From contig JALUFI010000133.1 in assembly GCA_027043685.1 (NCBI GenBank), positions 1-12,906 on the forward strand: a DNA stretch of 12,906 bases, in the 5' to 3' direction. How positions within the stretch are numbered: position 1 is the stretch's first letter; every line of letters starts with the position of its first letter. The position numbers and the translations under genes are program-made. Source of the stretch: Pyrodictiaceae archaeon. Its GTDB lineage: Archaea; Thermoproteota; Thermoprotei_A; Sulfolobales; Pyrodictiaceae. Shown here in pieces: positions 1 through 6,114 of this stretch. Below the pieces are notes generated by a model. The model was not told the DNA's origin, did not search any database, and saw nothing but the letters and a program-made list of their open reading frames with translations.

Positions 1-56
1 CCCTCATTAGTGGGCGCGGTGGCTGTCTCGGCGGCGCGTGGCTGGGGCGTGGGTGA
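1..56 (+). CDS. Possible 3' end of an upstream gene (partial)
   Basis: An open frame enters from the left edge and stops at TGA 54-56, six bases before the TTG start of the next gene. It encodes about 17 residues rich in Gly, Leu and Arg. The close spacing would suit another member of the same plus-strand operon. The piece is too short to identify, and an open frame of this length in GC-rich DNA can occur by chance. Confidence 0.25.
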   Translation, partial: LISGRGGCLGGAWLGRG

Positions 57-62
57 GCTGCG

Positions 63-656
63 TTGCCGCATCGCCACCCTGCTGAGCGGTATGGACGGGT
101 CTACGTGCTGAGGCTGGGGCACCGCCCCGAGAGGGATAAGCGGATAACGACCCATGTCGGGCTCGTCGCCAGGGCGTTCGGGGCTAACGGGTTCGTCCTA
201 GCCGATATCTGCGACGAGCACGTCATGGCGTCTATCCGTGGTGTCTTGGAGCGTTGGGGCGGCCGTATGCACCTCGAGTGCGGCGTGCCTGGGAAGCGGT
301 ACGTGCGTGACTGGAAGAGGAGTGGGGGCGAGGTTATTCACCTCACCATGTACGGGCTTCACGTTGACGACGTTATCGGCGTGATTAGGGAGAGTCCGCG
401 CCCCAAGCTAATCGTGGTTGGTGCTGAGAAGGTTCCCTGGTTCTACTACGAGGAGGCCGACTACAATGTCGCTATTGGGAATCAGCCCCATAGCGAGGTG
501 GCGGCGCTGGCTGTGTTCCTTGATAGGCTCTACATGGGTGAGGAGCTCCGGATGGAGTTCCCTGGGGCGCGGCTGCGGATAGTGCCTAGTCCGCGTGGGA
601 AGCGGGTAGTAAGCCTAGAGAGGGGGGAGGAGGTAGGGGAAGTGGATGGGGAGTAG
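63..656 (+). CDS. tRNA (cytidine(56)-2'-O)-methyltransferase, aTrm56
   Basis: 197-aa archaeal SPOUT-class methyltransferase. The family uses SAM to methylate the ribose of C56 in the T-loop of tRNA, stabilising the D-loop/T-loop elbow in thermophiles. The family-defining blocks are visible: RLGHRPERDKRITTHV at residues 17-32, HLTMYG at 93-98, VGAEKVP at 119-125 and NQPHSEVAALAVFLDR at 140-155, the last in the region that forms the SPOUT knot and SAM pocket. The length is normal. The TTG at 63 is the first possible start, because an in-frame TGA lies at 54-56. Homologues usually begin close to the LRLGH motif, so a start at the GTG near 105 cannot be excluded. It is followed after 2 nt by the TFE gene, so the two are almost certainly co-transcribed. 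I am confident of the function from the motifs. Confidence 0.93.
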   Translation: MPHRHPAERYGRVYVLRLGHRPERDKRITTHVGLVARAFGANGFVLADICDEHVMASIRGVLERWGGRMHLECGVPGKRYVRDWKRSGGEVIHLTMYGLHVDDVIGVIRESPRPKLIVVGAEKVPWFYYEEADYNVAIGNQPHSEVAALAVFLDRLYMGEELRMEFPGARLRIVPSPRGKRVVSLERGEEVGEVDGE

Positions 657-658
657 CT

Positions 659-1195
659 GTGGCAAGGGACCCTGAGATAGAGAAGCTCATGTTGCTTGTT
701 GAGCGCCTGGTTAGCCCCGAGGCGCGTAAGGTCTTCGAGGTGCTATACGAGGAGGGCGACGAACTCTCAGAGTACGATATCATGGATAAGACTGAGCTTA
801 GGGGCAGCGTTGTGCGCCGTGTCCTTAACATTCTTGCCGAGAAGGGTTTCGTTGTCTACCGGAAGCAGAGGCACCCTGAGAAGGGCAGGATAATCTTCTA
901 CTGGAAGATTAACTACGAGGGCTTGCCGGCGGTTATCGAGGCGCGGAAGAGGGCTGCGTTGGAGAAGCTTAGGACGCTGCTGGAGAGGGAGGAGGAGACC
1001 CAGTACTATGTGTGCCCGTTTGACGGGACGAGGTACACGTTTGAGGAGGCGCTGGAGTATGACTTCACGTGCCCCAGGTGCGGCAACATACTGCAGCCGG
1101 ACGAGGATAGGGAGATACGCCTCCAGATTCTGCGGCAGTACGTGTCTATGCTGGAGGCTGAGCTGAGTGCGCCGCGGCGCTCCAGGGCTCGTTGA
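659..1195 (+). CDS. tfe: Transcription initiation factor TFE, alpha subunit
   Basis: 178-aa homologue of the N-terminal half of eukaryotic TFIIE-alpha. TFE helps RNA polymerase, TBP and TFB to open promoters and stabilises the open complex by contacting the polymerase clamp. Residues 1-90 form the extended winged helix (KVFEVLYEEGDELSEYDIMD, then VVRRVLNILAEKGFVVYRK). An alpha-helical linker follows, then a zinc ribbon at about 117-146 with Cys119, Cys138 and Cys141. The fourth expected ligand position, the second residue of the first knuckle, is Asp122 rather than Cys (C-P-F-D). A charged helical tail ends the protein. The start is GTG at 659, 2 nt after the Trm56 stop, with a G-rich SD inside the end of trm56. 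The last 29 nt overlap the start of the methyltransferase gene in another frame, which implies coupled translation. Confidence 0.95.
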   Translation: MARDPEIEKLMLLVERLVSPEARKVFEVLYEEGDELSEYDIMDKTELRGSVVRRVLNILAEKGFVVYRKQRHPEKGRIIFYWKINYEGLPAVIEARKRAALEKLRTLLEREEETQYYVCPFDGTRYTFEEALEYDFTCPRCGNILQPDEDREIRLQILRQYVSMLEAELSAPRRSRAR

Positions 1196-2132
1196 CTTCT
1201 TCAGCGGCGCGGGGGGCTTCGCTGAGGGGTTCCGGCGGGCAGGGTTCCGGATACTGCTGGGCGTTGACAACGACCCTGCAGCTATACGTAGCTTCAAGGC
1301 TAACTTCCCCGAGGCTGTGGCACTGGCCATGGATATCAAGGAGGTTACCGGCGCCCTTGTGGAGAGGCTTGTGGGTAGGCCCGAGGTTGTGATTGGGAGC
1401 CCGCCCTGCGAGCCCTACACGGGTGCGAACCCGCGGAGGAGGAGGGAGCCCGTTGAGAGGCTCTACGAGGACCCGGCCGGGCAGCTCGTGCTGCACTTCG
1501 CTAGGCTCGTGGGGGAGCTGAGGCCCAGGGTATTCGTCATGGAGAACGTGCCCGGGATACTAGACGTCGCGGATGAGCTGAGGAAGGTGTTCGCGGAGCA
1601 GGGGTACCCGAGGATATACTTCAACAAGCTCCTCGCCGAGGACTATGGTACGCCTAGCCACAGGCTGAGGGTGTTCGTCTCGAATATACCGCTGAGGCCT
1701 CCTAGGAGGAGGCGGAGGGTCTCCGTCGCTGAGGCGCTGCGGGGGCTCCCGGAGCCGGGGGCGCCGGGCGTGTTGAACCATGAGGCTGTGCCGCTTAGTG
1801 GGAAGAAGCTGAGGAGGGTTGCGAGGCTCCGCTGGGGCCAGGCGATGATATACTACGAGGGGGCGGAGGGGAGGAGGCTCCCCAACCTGATAAGGCTTGA
1901 CCCGAGGAGGCATGCGCCGACGGTGCTGGGGAGCAGCAGGTTCATCCACCCCTATGAGGACCGGTTCCTAACCGTGAGGGAGCAGGCGAGGCTGATGGGG
2001 TTCCCGGACGACCACGTCTTCCTTGGTGGCAGGGATGAGCAGTACAACCAGGTTGGGGAGGCTGTGCCGGTGCCCCTCGCGGAGGCTATAGCGAGGGTTG
2101 TGATGAGGTTTCTTGAGAGGGGCGAGGCCTAG
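1167..2132 (+). CDS. Cytosine-5 DNA methyltransferase, orphan
   Basis: 321-aa C5-methyltransferase with motifs in canonical order: motif I VDFFSGAGGF (9-18, SAM binding), motif II around GVDNDP (32-37), motif IV GSPPCEPYT (77-85) with catalytic Cys81, motif VI MENVPG (125-130), motif VIII HRLRV (165-169), motif IX HPYEDRFLTVREQARLMGFPD (about 261-281) and motif X NQVGEAVP (294-301). Motif IV has PPCE where many bacterial enzymes have PPCQ. Only about 65-90 residues lie between motifs VIII and IX, so the target-recognition domain is compact. The start is GTG 1167, with GGAGG 9 nt upstream inside tfe. No endonuclease gene is adjacent, so it looks like an orphan methylase rather than half of a restriction-modification pair. 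The target sequence cannot be read from the protein. A tRNA substrate, as for Dnmt2, is possible but less likely, because the motif IV surroundings differ. Confidence 0.9.
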   Translation: MRRGAPGLVDFFSGAGGFAEGFRRAGFRILLGVDNDPAAIRSFKANFPEAVALAMDIKEVTGALVERLVGRPEVVIGSPPCEPYTGANPRRRREPVERLYEDPAGQLVLHFARLVGELRPRVFVMENVPGILDVADELRKVFAEQGYPRIYFNKLLAEDYGTPSHRLRVFVSNIPLRPPRRRRRVSVAEALRGLPEPGAPGVLNHEAVPLSGKKLRRVARLRWGQAMIYYEGAEGRRLPNLIRLDPRRHAPTVLGSSRFIHPYEDRFLTVREQARLMGFPDDHVFLGGRDEQYNQVGEAVPVPLAEAIARVVMRFLERGEA

Positions 2133-2641
2133 CTCTGCTGGCTTGCCCTGCTCCTCTCCCTTGCCTGCCTCCTCGCCTCCGCTATGCGGCGTAGCTCGCA
2201 GAGCAGCGCCGTCGCCTCCGCTACGGGGCCTAGGCGGGTGTCAACGCCCCTTATGTAGACGGCTTCGCCCATCGCTGCCACGTCCTTTGAGGGTGCGGCG
2301 TCTATGCCTCCAAGTATTAGGACTGGGCGCTCAGCCTCGAGGAGCCTTGTCGCTATCTCTACCGACGTCATGGGCTCACCGTAGTCGTAGCTCACCACTA
2401 TGACCCTGCCCGGGCTGAGGAGCTGGACAGCATCCTTAGCCGAGGGGAGAACCGCGAAGCTCCTCCCCATGCGCAGCGCCATCCGGTGAACCTCCGGCAC
2501 ACCGCTCGTCGCGGCCGCCCCGTAGACCTTCGAGGCTATGAAGAGCTTGTAGCCGAGACCGTAGACTACGCGAGCCGTGTCTATGAGGCGCTGAGCGCTG
2601 GAGACATCATGGAGTATGACCATGACGTCATCAGCCGCCAC
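2129..2641 (-). CDS. Archaeal SPOUT-like protein (COG4080 type, also labelled RecB-family nuclease)
   Basis: 170-aa protein of an archaeal family with uncertain function. From memory, databases call it either a RecB-family nuclease or a SpoU-like methylase. The N-terminus MVILHDVSSAQRLIDTARVV (residues 7-26), then GAAATSGVPEVHRMA (41-55) and the glycine-rich LILGGIDAAPSKD (108-120), resemble a Rossmann/SPOUT fold more than a PD-(D/E)XK nuclease; I see no nuclease signature. The C-terminus (151-170) is a charged Arg/Ala helix. GTG 2641 was chosen as start because a perfect GGAGGTG lies 7 nt before it; ATG 2623 is the alternative. Its stop codon overlaps the stop of the convergent methylase gene in the 4-base palindrome CTAG. 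It is divergent from the RHH gene across a repeat-rich promoter region. Confidence 0.75.
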   Translation of the reverse strand: MAADDVMVILHDVSSAQRLIDTARVVYGLGYKLFIASKVYGAAATSGVPEVHRMALRMGRSFAVLPSAKDAVQLLSPGRVIVVSYDYGEPMTSVEIATRLLEAERPVLILGGIDAAPSKDVAAMGEAVYIRGVDTRLGPVAEATALLCELRRIAEARRQARERSRASQQS

Positions 2642-2648
2642 GAGGCAC

Positions 2649-2655
2649 CACCTCC
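2649..2655 (-). promoter_or_regulatory. Shine-Dalgarno site fixing the 2641 start
   Basis: GGAGGTG on the minus strand lies 7 nt before GTG 2641. It supports that codon over the ATG at 2623, which would leave a gap of about 25 nt. Confidence 0.6.
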
Positions 2656-2660
2656 AACGA

Positions 2661-2679
2661 CTCCCCTGCACTCCCCTGC
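2661..2679. repeat. Tandem direct repeat, 9 bp at 10-bp period
   Basis: CTCCCCTGC occurs at 2661-2669 and again at 2671-2679, exactly one helical turn apart, just upstream of the minus-strand SPOUT-like gene. It could be a regulator binding site; that is inference. Confidence 0.6.
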
Positions 2680-2683
2680 CGGA

Positions 2684-2740
2684 TCCCCCGGGGAGAGGGG
2701 CCGGTGCTGGGCGACCGGCCCGACCCCCAATAAGGGGGGT
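2684..2740. promoter_or_regulatory. Promoter region with three consecutive inverted repeats, candidate operator
   Basis: Three inverted repeats follow one another: TCCCC-C-GGGGA at 2684-2694; GGGCCGGT (2698-2705) with ACCGGCCC (2714-2721), 8-nt gap; and ACCCCC (2723-2728) with GGGGGT (2735-2740). The last pair brackets the only A/T-rich stretch, AATAA at 2729-2733. This resembles the TATA-like boxes elsewhere in the window and lies 50 bp before GTG 2783. The positions suit control of the RHH gene, perhaps by its own product. The repeats are seen directly; the role is inferred. Confidence 0.5.
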
Positions 2741-2782
2741 GGTTGGCTCTCTACATCACTGCCTCTGGAGGGGCCGGGCGTA

Positions 2783-3613
2783 GTGGCTAGGATTGTTGCT
2801 TTCAAGCTCCCAGATGACTTGTACGAGGAGCTTGAGAGGAGGGCCCGTAGGCTGGGCTACAGCCTGGTCTCCGACTATGTGCGTGACCTCGTGCTACGGG
2901 AGCTGGGTTACGGCGGCGGGGCTGGCGGCGCCGGGGCCTCGCCGGAGGAGGTTAGGAAGATAGTCCAGGAGGAGCTGAGGAAGCTGGCGGAGGAGAAGGG
3001 GCTGCGCGTTGAGCCGGTTGATGTCGAGAAGCTTGCAGCCAGGCTTGAGAGGAAGATACAGGACATGATTAACCCGTGGACCGCTAAGATAGACTCGCTC
3101 TCGGCTCGCGTAGCCGAGCTCCAGGAGAAGCTTGAAGAGATAGAGGAGAAGCTCGAGAGCCTCGAGAAGCAGGCCGCTGAGCGGCCGCAGCACGCCGCGT
3201 ACTCTCAGAGGCCTAGCGGCTTCCACGGCCGCTTCGAGGCCGGGGAGAGGAGGGAGTACCGGGGAGGAGGCGGGAGGAGGCGGAGCGCCGTCGAGAGGCT
3301 GAGGGAGCAGGGCGTCGTCTTTGAGCATGATGTGCAGTGGCTGAGAGACCGGGACGCGTTCTTCGAGAAGCTGAGGAGGGAGGGCGCGGTCATACTGAAC
3401 CTCGGGGGCGAGAGGGTTGCGGTCGACCCCGAGTTCTGGAGGAACTTCAAGGAGAAGCTACACGACCTGCCGACCGCGAACGATGACGAAATAAGAGTGC
3501 TGCTGACACGCGAGCAGTACGAGCTGTTCCGGAGGCTGAAGGAGAGCGGCCTGATATACTTCGATGCCTCCGAAAAACGGTGGAAGTTCACCGAGGAGCC
3601 GGAGCAGGGCTAG
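2783..3613 (+). CDS. Ribbon-helix-helix / coiled-coil DNA-binding protein
   Basis: 276-aa protein in three parts. Residues 1-43 form a CopG-like ribbon-helix-helix: a basic beta strand (ARIVAFKLPDDLYEELERR), a turn at RLGYS, and a second helix (VSDYVRDLVLREL). A Gly/Ala linker (44-51) leads to strongly heptad-like helices (about 54-72 and 83-134, EKLEEIEEKLESLEKQ), which predict an elongated dimer or tetramer. After a Gly/Arg-rich basic linker (140-168) comes a C-terminal globular region (170-272) containing AVILNLGGERVAVDPEFW and LTREQYELFRRLKESGLIYFD, possibly winged-helix-like. GTG 2783 was chosen because GGAGGGG lies about 9 nt upstream and the RHH strand follows at once; the open frame further upstream is chance. 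I know of no assigned function; a regulator or chromosome-organising role fits the architecture. Confidence 0.75.
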   Translation: MARIVAFKLPDDLYEELERRARRLGYSLVSDYVRDLVLRELGYGGGAGGAGASPEEVRKIVQEELRKLAEEKGLRVEPVDVEKLAARLERKIQDMINPWTAKIDSLSARVAELQEKLEEIEEKLESLEKQAAERPQHAAYSQRPSGFHGRFEAGERREYRGGGGRRRSAVERLREQGVVFEHDVQWLRDRDAFFEKLRREGAVILNLGGERVAVDPEFWRNFKEKLHDLPTANDDEIRVLLTREQYELFRRLKESGLIYFDASEKRWKFTEEPEQG

Positions 3614-3888
3614 CGCGGGACGAGAGAGGGGGCCTCGGGCGCCAAGTCACTCCACACCGGCCACGCCCCGGCGCCGCAGGGCTGGGCGGGCCTGCGGACG
3701 CTGGCGTACTCCTCACGGGCCAACAGGGGTTCTCCGCGGGATGCGGGGCTCGAAGGGGCGAAACTCTTCAACGGCCCCGCGCCTCGGCGGGGCCTCCGCT
3801 CGGCTGTAACGCTTCACAGCCCCATGGTGTAGGTTGCGGGAAAGGAGTGTGCTCGCGTGTTTATTCCCCTTGCCTCTGGGTTTGTTGG
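3614..3888. other. Convergent intergenic region with two tandem hairpins
   Basis: 275 bp lie between the 3' ends of the RHH gene and the SAH hydrolase gene. The open frames here have no recognisable protein and overlap the hairpins. A perfect 8-bp stem (GGCCCCGC 3773-3780 with GCGGGGCC 3787-3794, 6-nt loop) is followed 7 nt later by a 6-bp stem (GGCTGT 3802-3807 with ACAGCC 3816-3821, 8-nt loop). They could be termination or 3'-UTR structure for one of the convergent transcripts, or part of a small RNA. I see no known RNA-family signature. Confidence 0.4.
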
Positions 3889-5145
3889 CTACTCTAGCTG
3901 CCAGCTCTCGAGGTACTTGCGCTGCTCCTCGGTGAGTGCGTCTATCCTTATGTTCATTGCCTTTAGCTTTAGCCTGGCTACTTCCTCGTCTATTTCTCTT
4001 GGCACGCGGTAGAGCCCTGGCCGGAGCTTGCCGCGGTTCTTGACTAGGTATTCTGCGGAGAGCGCCTGGTTGGCGAAGCTCATGTCCATTACCTCGCTTG
4101 GGTGGCCCTCTGCTGCTACGAGGTTCACTAGCCTGCCCTCGGCTAGGAGGTAGAGGCGGCGGCCGTCGGGGAGCCGGTACTCGGTGACGTGGGGCCTTAT
4201 CTGCCTCTTCGAGACAGCCATTGCCTCGAGGTCGGGTACCCATATCTCTACGTTGAAGTGGCCGGAGTTGGCCAGTATTGCGCCGTCCTTCATTACTTCG
4301 AAGTGCTCCCTTCTTATCACCTTCTTGTCGCCCGTGGCTGTTATGAATACGTCGCCTATCTTCGCGGCCTCTATCATCGGCATTACTAGGTAGCCGTCCA
4401 TGGCTGCCTCTAGGGCCTTTATCGGGTCAACCTCGGTTACTACTACCTTGGCGCCCATGCCTCGGGCCCTCATCGCTATACCTTTGCCTACCCAGCCGTA
4501 GCCGGCGACGACCACGGTCTTCCCCGCGAAGAGTATGTTTGTCGCTCGGAGTATGCCGTCTATGGTGCTCTGGCCGGTGCCGTAGCGGTTGTCAAACATC
4601 ATCTTAGTGTATGCGTCGTTTACGGCTATTGCGGGATACTTGAGTACGCCCTGCTTCGCCATGGCGCGGAGCCTTATCACGCCGGTCGTTGTTTCCTCCG
4701 TGCCTCCCCAGATGCGCTCAGCTATCTCCGGGAACTCCTTGTGCAGCGTGGCGTGGAGGTCGCCGCCGTCGTCTATCACTATGTTTGGCTCGGAGCGGGC
4801 GACCCATCGTATGCAGTCGAAGTACTCCTGCTCGGTCATGCCGCGCCAGGCGCAGACCTCTATGCCCTCCTGGGATGCAAGCGCGGCCGCCACATCGTCC
4901 TGTGTGCTAAGCGGGTTGCTTGCAGCCAGCCTCACAGTAGCGCCGCCCGCCACGAGGGTGCGGACTAGGGCAGCGGTCTCCTTGGTGACGTGGAGGACTG
5001 CGCCAACCTTCACGCCCTGGAGAGGCTTCTCCTCGGCAAACCTCTCCCTAATGTACTTGGCCACTACAGGCATGTGCATCTCTGCCCACTCTATCTGGAG
5101 CATACCCTTCTCCGCCAGCGAGGGGTCGCGTATCCTGCTACCCAT
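3889..5145 (-). CDS. ahcY: S-adenosylhomocysteine hydrolase
   Basis: 418-aa cytosolic NAD-dependent enzyme that splits S-adenosylhomocysteine into adenosine and homocysteine. This relieves product inhibition of SAM methylases and feeds the methionine cycle. The family blocks are all present: IEWAEMHMPV near the N-terminus, AVLHVTKETA, ASNPLSTQDDVAAAL, DDGGDLHATLH and GGTEETTTG (substrate binding), NDAYTKMMFDNRYGTGQS with the catalytic Lys and Asp, the NAD-binding GYGWVGKG, and NSGHFNVEI. As in other archaeal forms, the C-terminal tail is short. The frame stays open to a GTG at 5211, but ATG 5145 is preferred: GGAGG lies 11 nt upstream, a TATA-like box lies inside the would-be extension, and homologues begin near the SLAE motif. 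It is single-gene, convergent with the RHH gene. The methylases Trm56 and the DNA methylase nearby produce its substrate. Confidence 0.96.
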   Translation of the reverse strand: MGSRIRDPSLAEKGMLQIEWAEMHMPVVAKYIRERFAEEKPLQGVKVGAVLHVTKETAALVRTLVAGGATVRLAASNPLSTQDDVAAALASQEGIEVCAWRGMTEQEYFDCIRWVARSEPNIVIDDGGDLHATLHKEFPEIAERIWGGTEETTTGVIRLRAMAKQGVLKYPAIAVNDAYTKMMFDNRYGTGQSTIDGILRATNILFAGKTVVVAGYGWVGKGIAMRARGMGAKVVVTEVDPIKALEAAMDGYLVMPMIEAAKIGDVFITATGDKKVIRREHFEVMKDGAILANSGHFNVEIWVPDLEAMAVSKRQIRPHVTEYRLPDGRRLYLLAEGRLVNLVAAEGHPSEVMDMSFANQALSAEYLVKNRGKLRPGLYRVPREIDEEVARLKLKAMNIRIDALTEEQRKYLESWQLE

Positions 5146-5156
5146 GCCCGGACCAG

Positions 5157-5161
5157 CCTCC
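5157..5161 (-). promoter_or_regulatory. Shine-Dalgarno site supporting the 5145 start
   Basis: GGAGG on the minus strand lies 11 nt before ATG 5145. The alternative GTG at 5211 has no such site. Confidence 0.5.
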
Positions 5162-5189
5162 AGGGCAGAGAGGACGGAAGGAGCCTCGG

Positions 5190-5198
5190 CAATAATGT
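5190..5198 (-). promoter_or_regulatory. TATA-like box of the SAH hydrolase gene
   Basis: ACATTATTG on the minus strand, centred about 49 nt before ATG 5145, is the only A/T-rich stretch in the upstream region. An archaeal start site about 25 nt downstream would give a leader of roughly 20-25 nt containing the SD. Confidence 0.5.
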
Positions 5199-5313
5199 GG
5201 ACACCGGCCACGAAGGGCCGCTAGGCAGGCCTGAGGGGTGTGCCGGGCGGGAACCGTGGGGAGAGGAGAACCGCGCCGACAACGTTGCGGTTGCGCGGAG
5301 GAGTTGTGTGGCA

Positions 5314-5446
5314 TGGTGGGCCCGGGGGGATTTGAACCCCCGACCTCCGGGTCTCTCCCTCTCATCCGGCTGCCTCGACAGACCCGGCGCCTGGACCGGT
5401 GCGAAGGTCTGGAGCCCGGCGCTCTGCCTGGCTGAGCTACGGGCCC
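5314..5446 (-). tRNA. tRNA-Trp (CCA anticodon) with intron
   Basis: The cloverleaf reads on the minus strand: acceptor GGGCCCG (5446-5440) with CGGGCCC (5324-5318); D-arm GCTC/GAGC with a 9-nt loop; anticodon stem CCGGG/CCCGG; loop CTCCAGA once spliced, anticodon CCA at 5412-5410; variable loop AGGTC; T-arm GGGGG/CCCCC with loop TTCAAAT; discriminator A at 5317; encoded CCA at 5316-5314. A 56-nt intron (5353-5408) interrupts it between positions 37 and 38. No clear TATA box is seen close upstream. The leader carries an inverted copy of the 3' end at 5471-5482. Confidence 0.97.
5353..5408 (-). other. 56-nt archaeal intron in tRNA-Trp (bulge-helix-bulge)
   Basis: The intron sits at the canonical 37/38 site. 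CTCC of the anticodon loop (positions 32-35) pairs with GGAG near the intron 3' end. Each side is flanked by a 3-nt AGA bulge, and cutting after the second bulge base leaves exact exon ends. This is the substrate of the archaeal splicing endonuclease. In euryarchaea this intron often carries a box C/D guide. Here only a weak C-like GATGA and no CTGA box are visible, and position 39 is C rather than U. Confidence 0.9.
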
Positions 5447-5470
5447 GTCCAGGCTCGCGCGGCGTCTTCA

Positions 5471-5482
5471 GGGCCCACCATG
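5471..5482. repeat. Inverted copy of the tRNA-Trp 3' end in its leader
   Basis: GGGCCCACCATG on the plus strand here is the perfect reverse complement of 5312-5323, which holds the tRNA-Trp acceptor 3' strand, CCA and two trailing bases. It begins 25 nt before the tRNA 5' end, so the precursor could pair over 12 bp with its own 3' end. Confidence 0.8.
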
Positions 5483-5559
5483 ACGCTCATCCCCGCACTG
5501 GCGGCGGGTCAGCCGGGGGTTCAACCCATGGAGACCCGTCTATGCATCGTTCTGGGGGT

Positions 5560-6114
5560 TTAGTGGTTTGCGGGCAAACCCCTCACTGCTCCGCGGCGCT
5601 CCTCCTGGCCCCTGTCCACACAGAGCCCCAGCGTCTCCGCTAAGCACCCCGGGCCCGGGCACCCCATTATGCCTAGGGCTTTCAGCGTGTACGAGACCGT
5701 TTTCGTCGCGAGCCCGGTTAGCCTAGCCGCCTCCCGGGCGTCATGGGCAGCTGCCGCTGTGCCCAGGACGCGGCAGAGCTGCTGGCCGCTGATCACGTAG
5801 GCCCTCGCACCCCGGTTCCTCACAGACACGAGGTACACGTTACTCCCAATCACTATTACGAAGTGGTTCCTCTTCCTGGCGGCGCCTCGCAGCTCCTCGA
5901 GGAGCCCCAGGCCCCTGGGGGTGATGCACACCTTGTCACCGCTTGCTGCTACTAGGCCGCGGCGCTGGAGCCCCCACACCATGCGCCGGAGAGCGGTAAT
6001 AGTTACGCCGAGCTGTAGTGCGAGAACGCCCCTATCCATACAGCCGCCGCGGCTGGTAACCAGGTAGAGTATGGGCAGCCCCCACTCCGAGCCCCGGAGG
6101 CCATCCAAATCCAT
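5560..6114 (-). CDS. Predicted DNA-binding regulator with two helix-turn-helix units
   Basis: 184-aa protein I cannot place in a named family. Residues about 11-75 look like a winged helix-turn-helix (LPILYLVTSRGG, RGVLALQLGVTITALRRMVWGLQRRGLV, then a beta wing VCITPRGLGLLEEL). A beta-rich middle follows (HFVIVIGSNVYLVSVRNRGARAYVIS cut at residues 84-109). A second HTH-like stretch lies at 126-150 (DAREAARLTGLATKTVSYTL). The tail has a GCPGPGC pair (Cys152, Cys157), and six cysteines occur overall, so metal or redox sensing is conceivable. ATG 6114 was chosen because GAGAGGTG lies 10 nt upstream; the frame continues to 6300, but that part would overlap tRNA-Asn. It lies between tRNA genes and is convergent with none. 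A transcription regulator is likely; its targets are unknown. Confidence 0.6.
   Translation of the reverse strand: MDLDGLRGSEWGLPILYLVTSRGGCMDRGVLALQLGVTITALRRMVWGLQRRGLVAASGDKVCITPRGLGLLEELRGAARKRNHFVIVIGSNVYLVSVRNRGARAYVISGQQLCRVLGTAAAAHDAREAARLTGLATKTVSYTLKALGIMGCPGPGCLAETLGLCVDRGQEERRGAVRGLPANH
5565..5580. repeat. Inverted repeat at the 3' end of the two-HTH gene
   Basis: GGTTTGC (5565-5571) and GCAAACC (5574-5580) form a near-perfect palindrome with a 2-bp gap, overlapping the last codons of the regulator gene. It is a possible binding site or a termination structure; no role is established. Confidence 0.5.

Noticed and set aside
2486..2782. 99-residue upstream extension of the RHH protein
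   Set aside because: It runs antisense through the SPOUT-like gene and through the inverted repeats; the SD and the RHH strand both point to GTG 2783.
3564..3897. Two overlapping open frames after the RHH gene
   Set aside because: Compositionally Arg/Pro/Gly-rich, no family signature, no SD, and they cross the hairpins and the end of the SAH hydrolase gene.
5146..5211. 22-residue N-terminal extension of SAH hydrolase from GTG 5211
   Set aside because: It has no SD, covers a TATA-like box, and is unlike homologues, which begin near the SLAE motif.
5312..5482. Inverted tRNA-end copies as integration (att) scars
   Set aside because: Integration at tRNAs leaves direct repeats of the tRNA 3' end, usually beyond the 3' side with an integrase gene. 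Here the copies are inverted, lie in the leader, and no integrase is present.
5460..5560. Possible box C/D sRNA upstream of tRNA-Trp on minus (GGGATGA and CTGA elements)
   Set aside because: The first C box is poor, the spacing to D' is about 31 nt, and no terminal stem was found.
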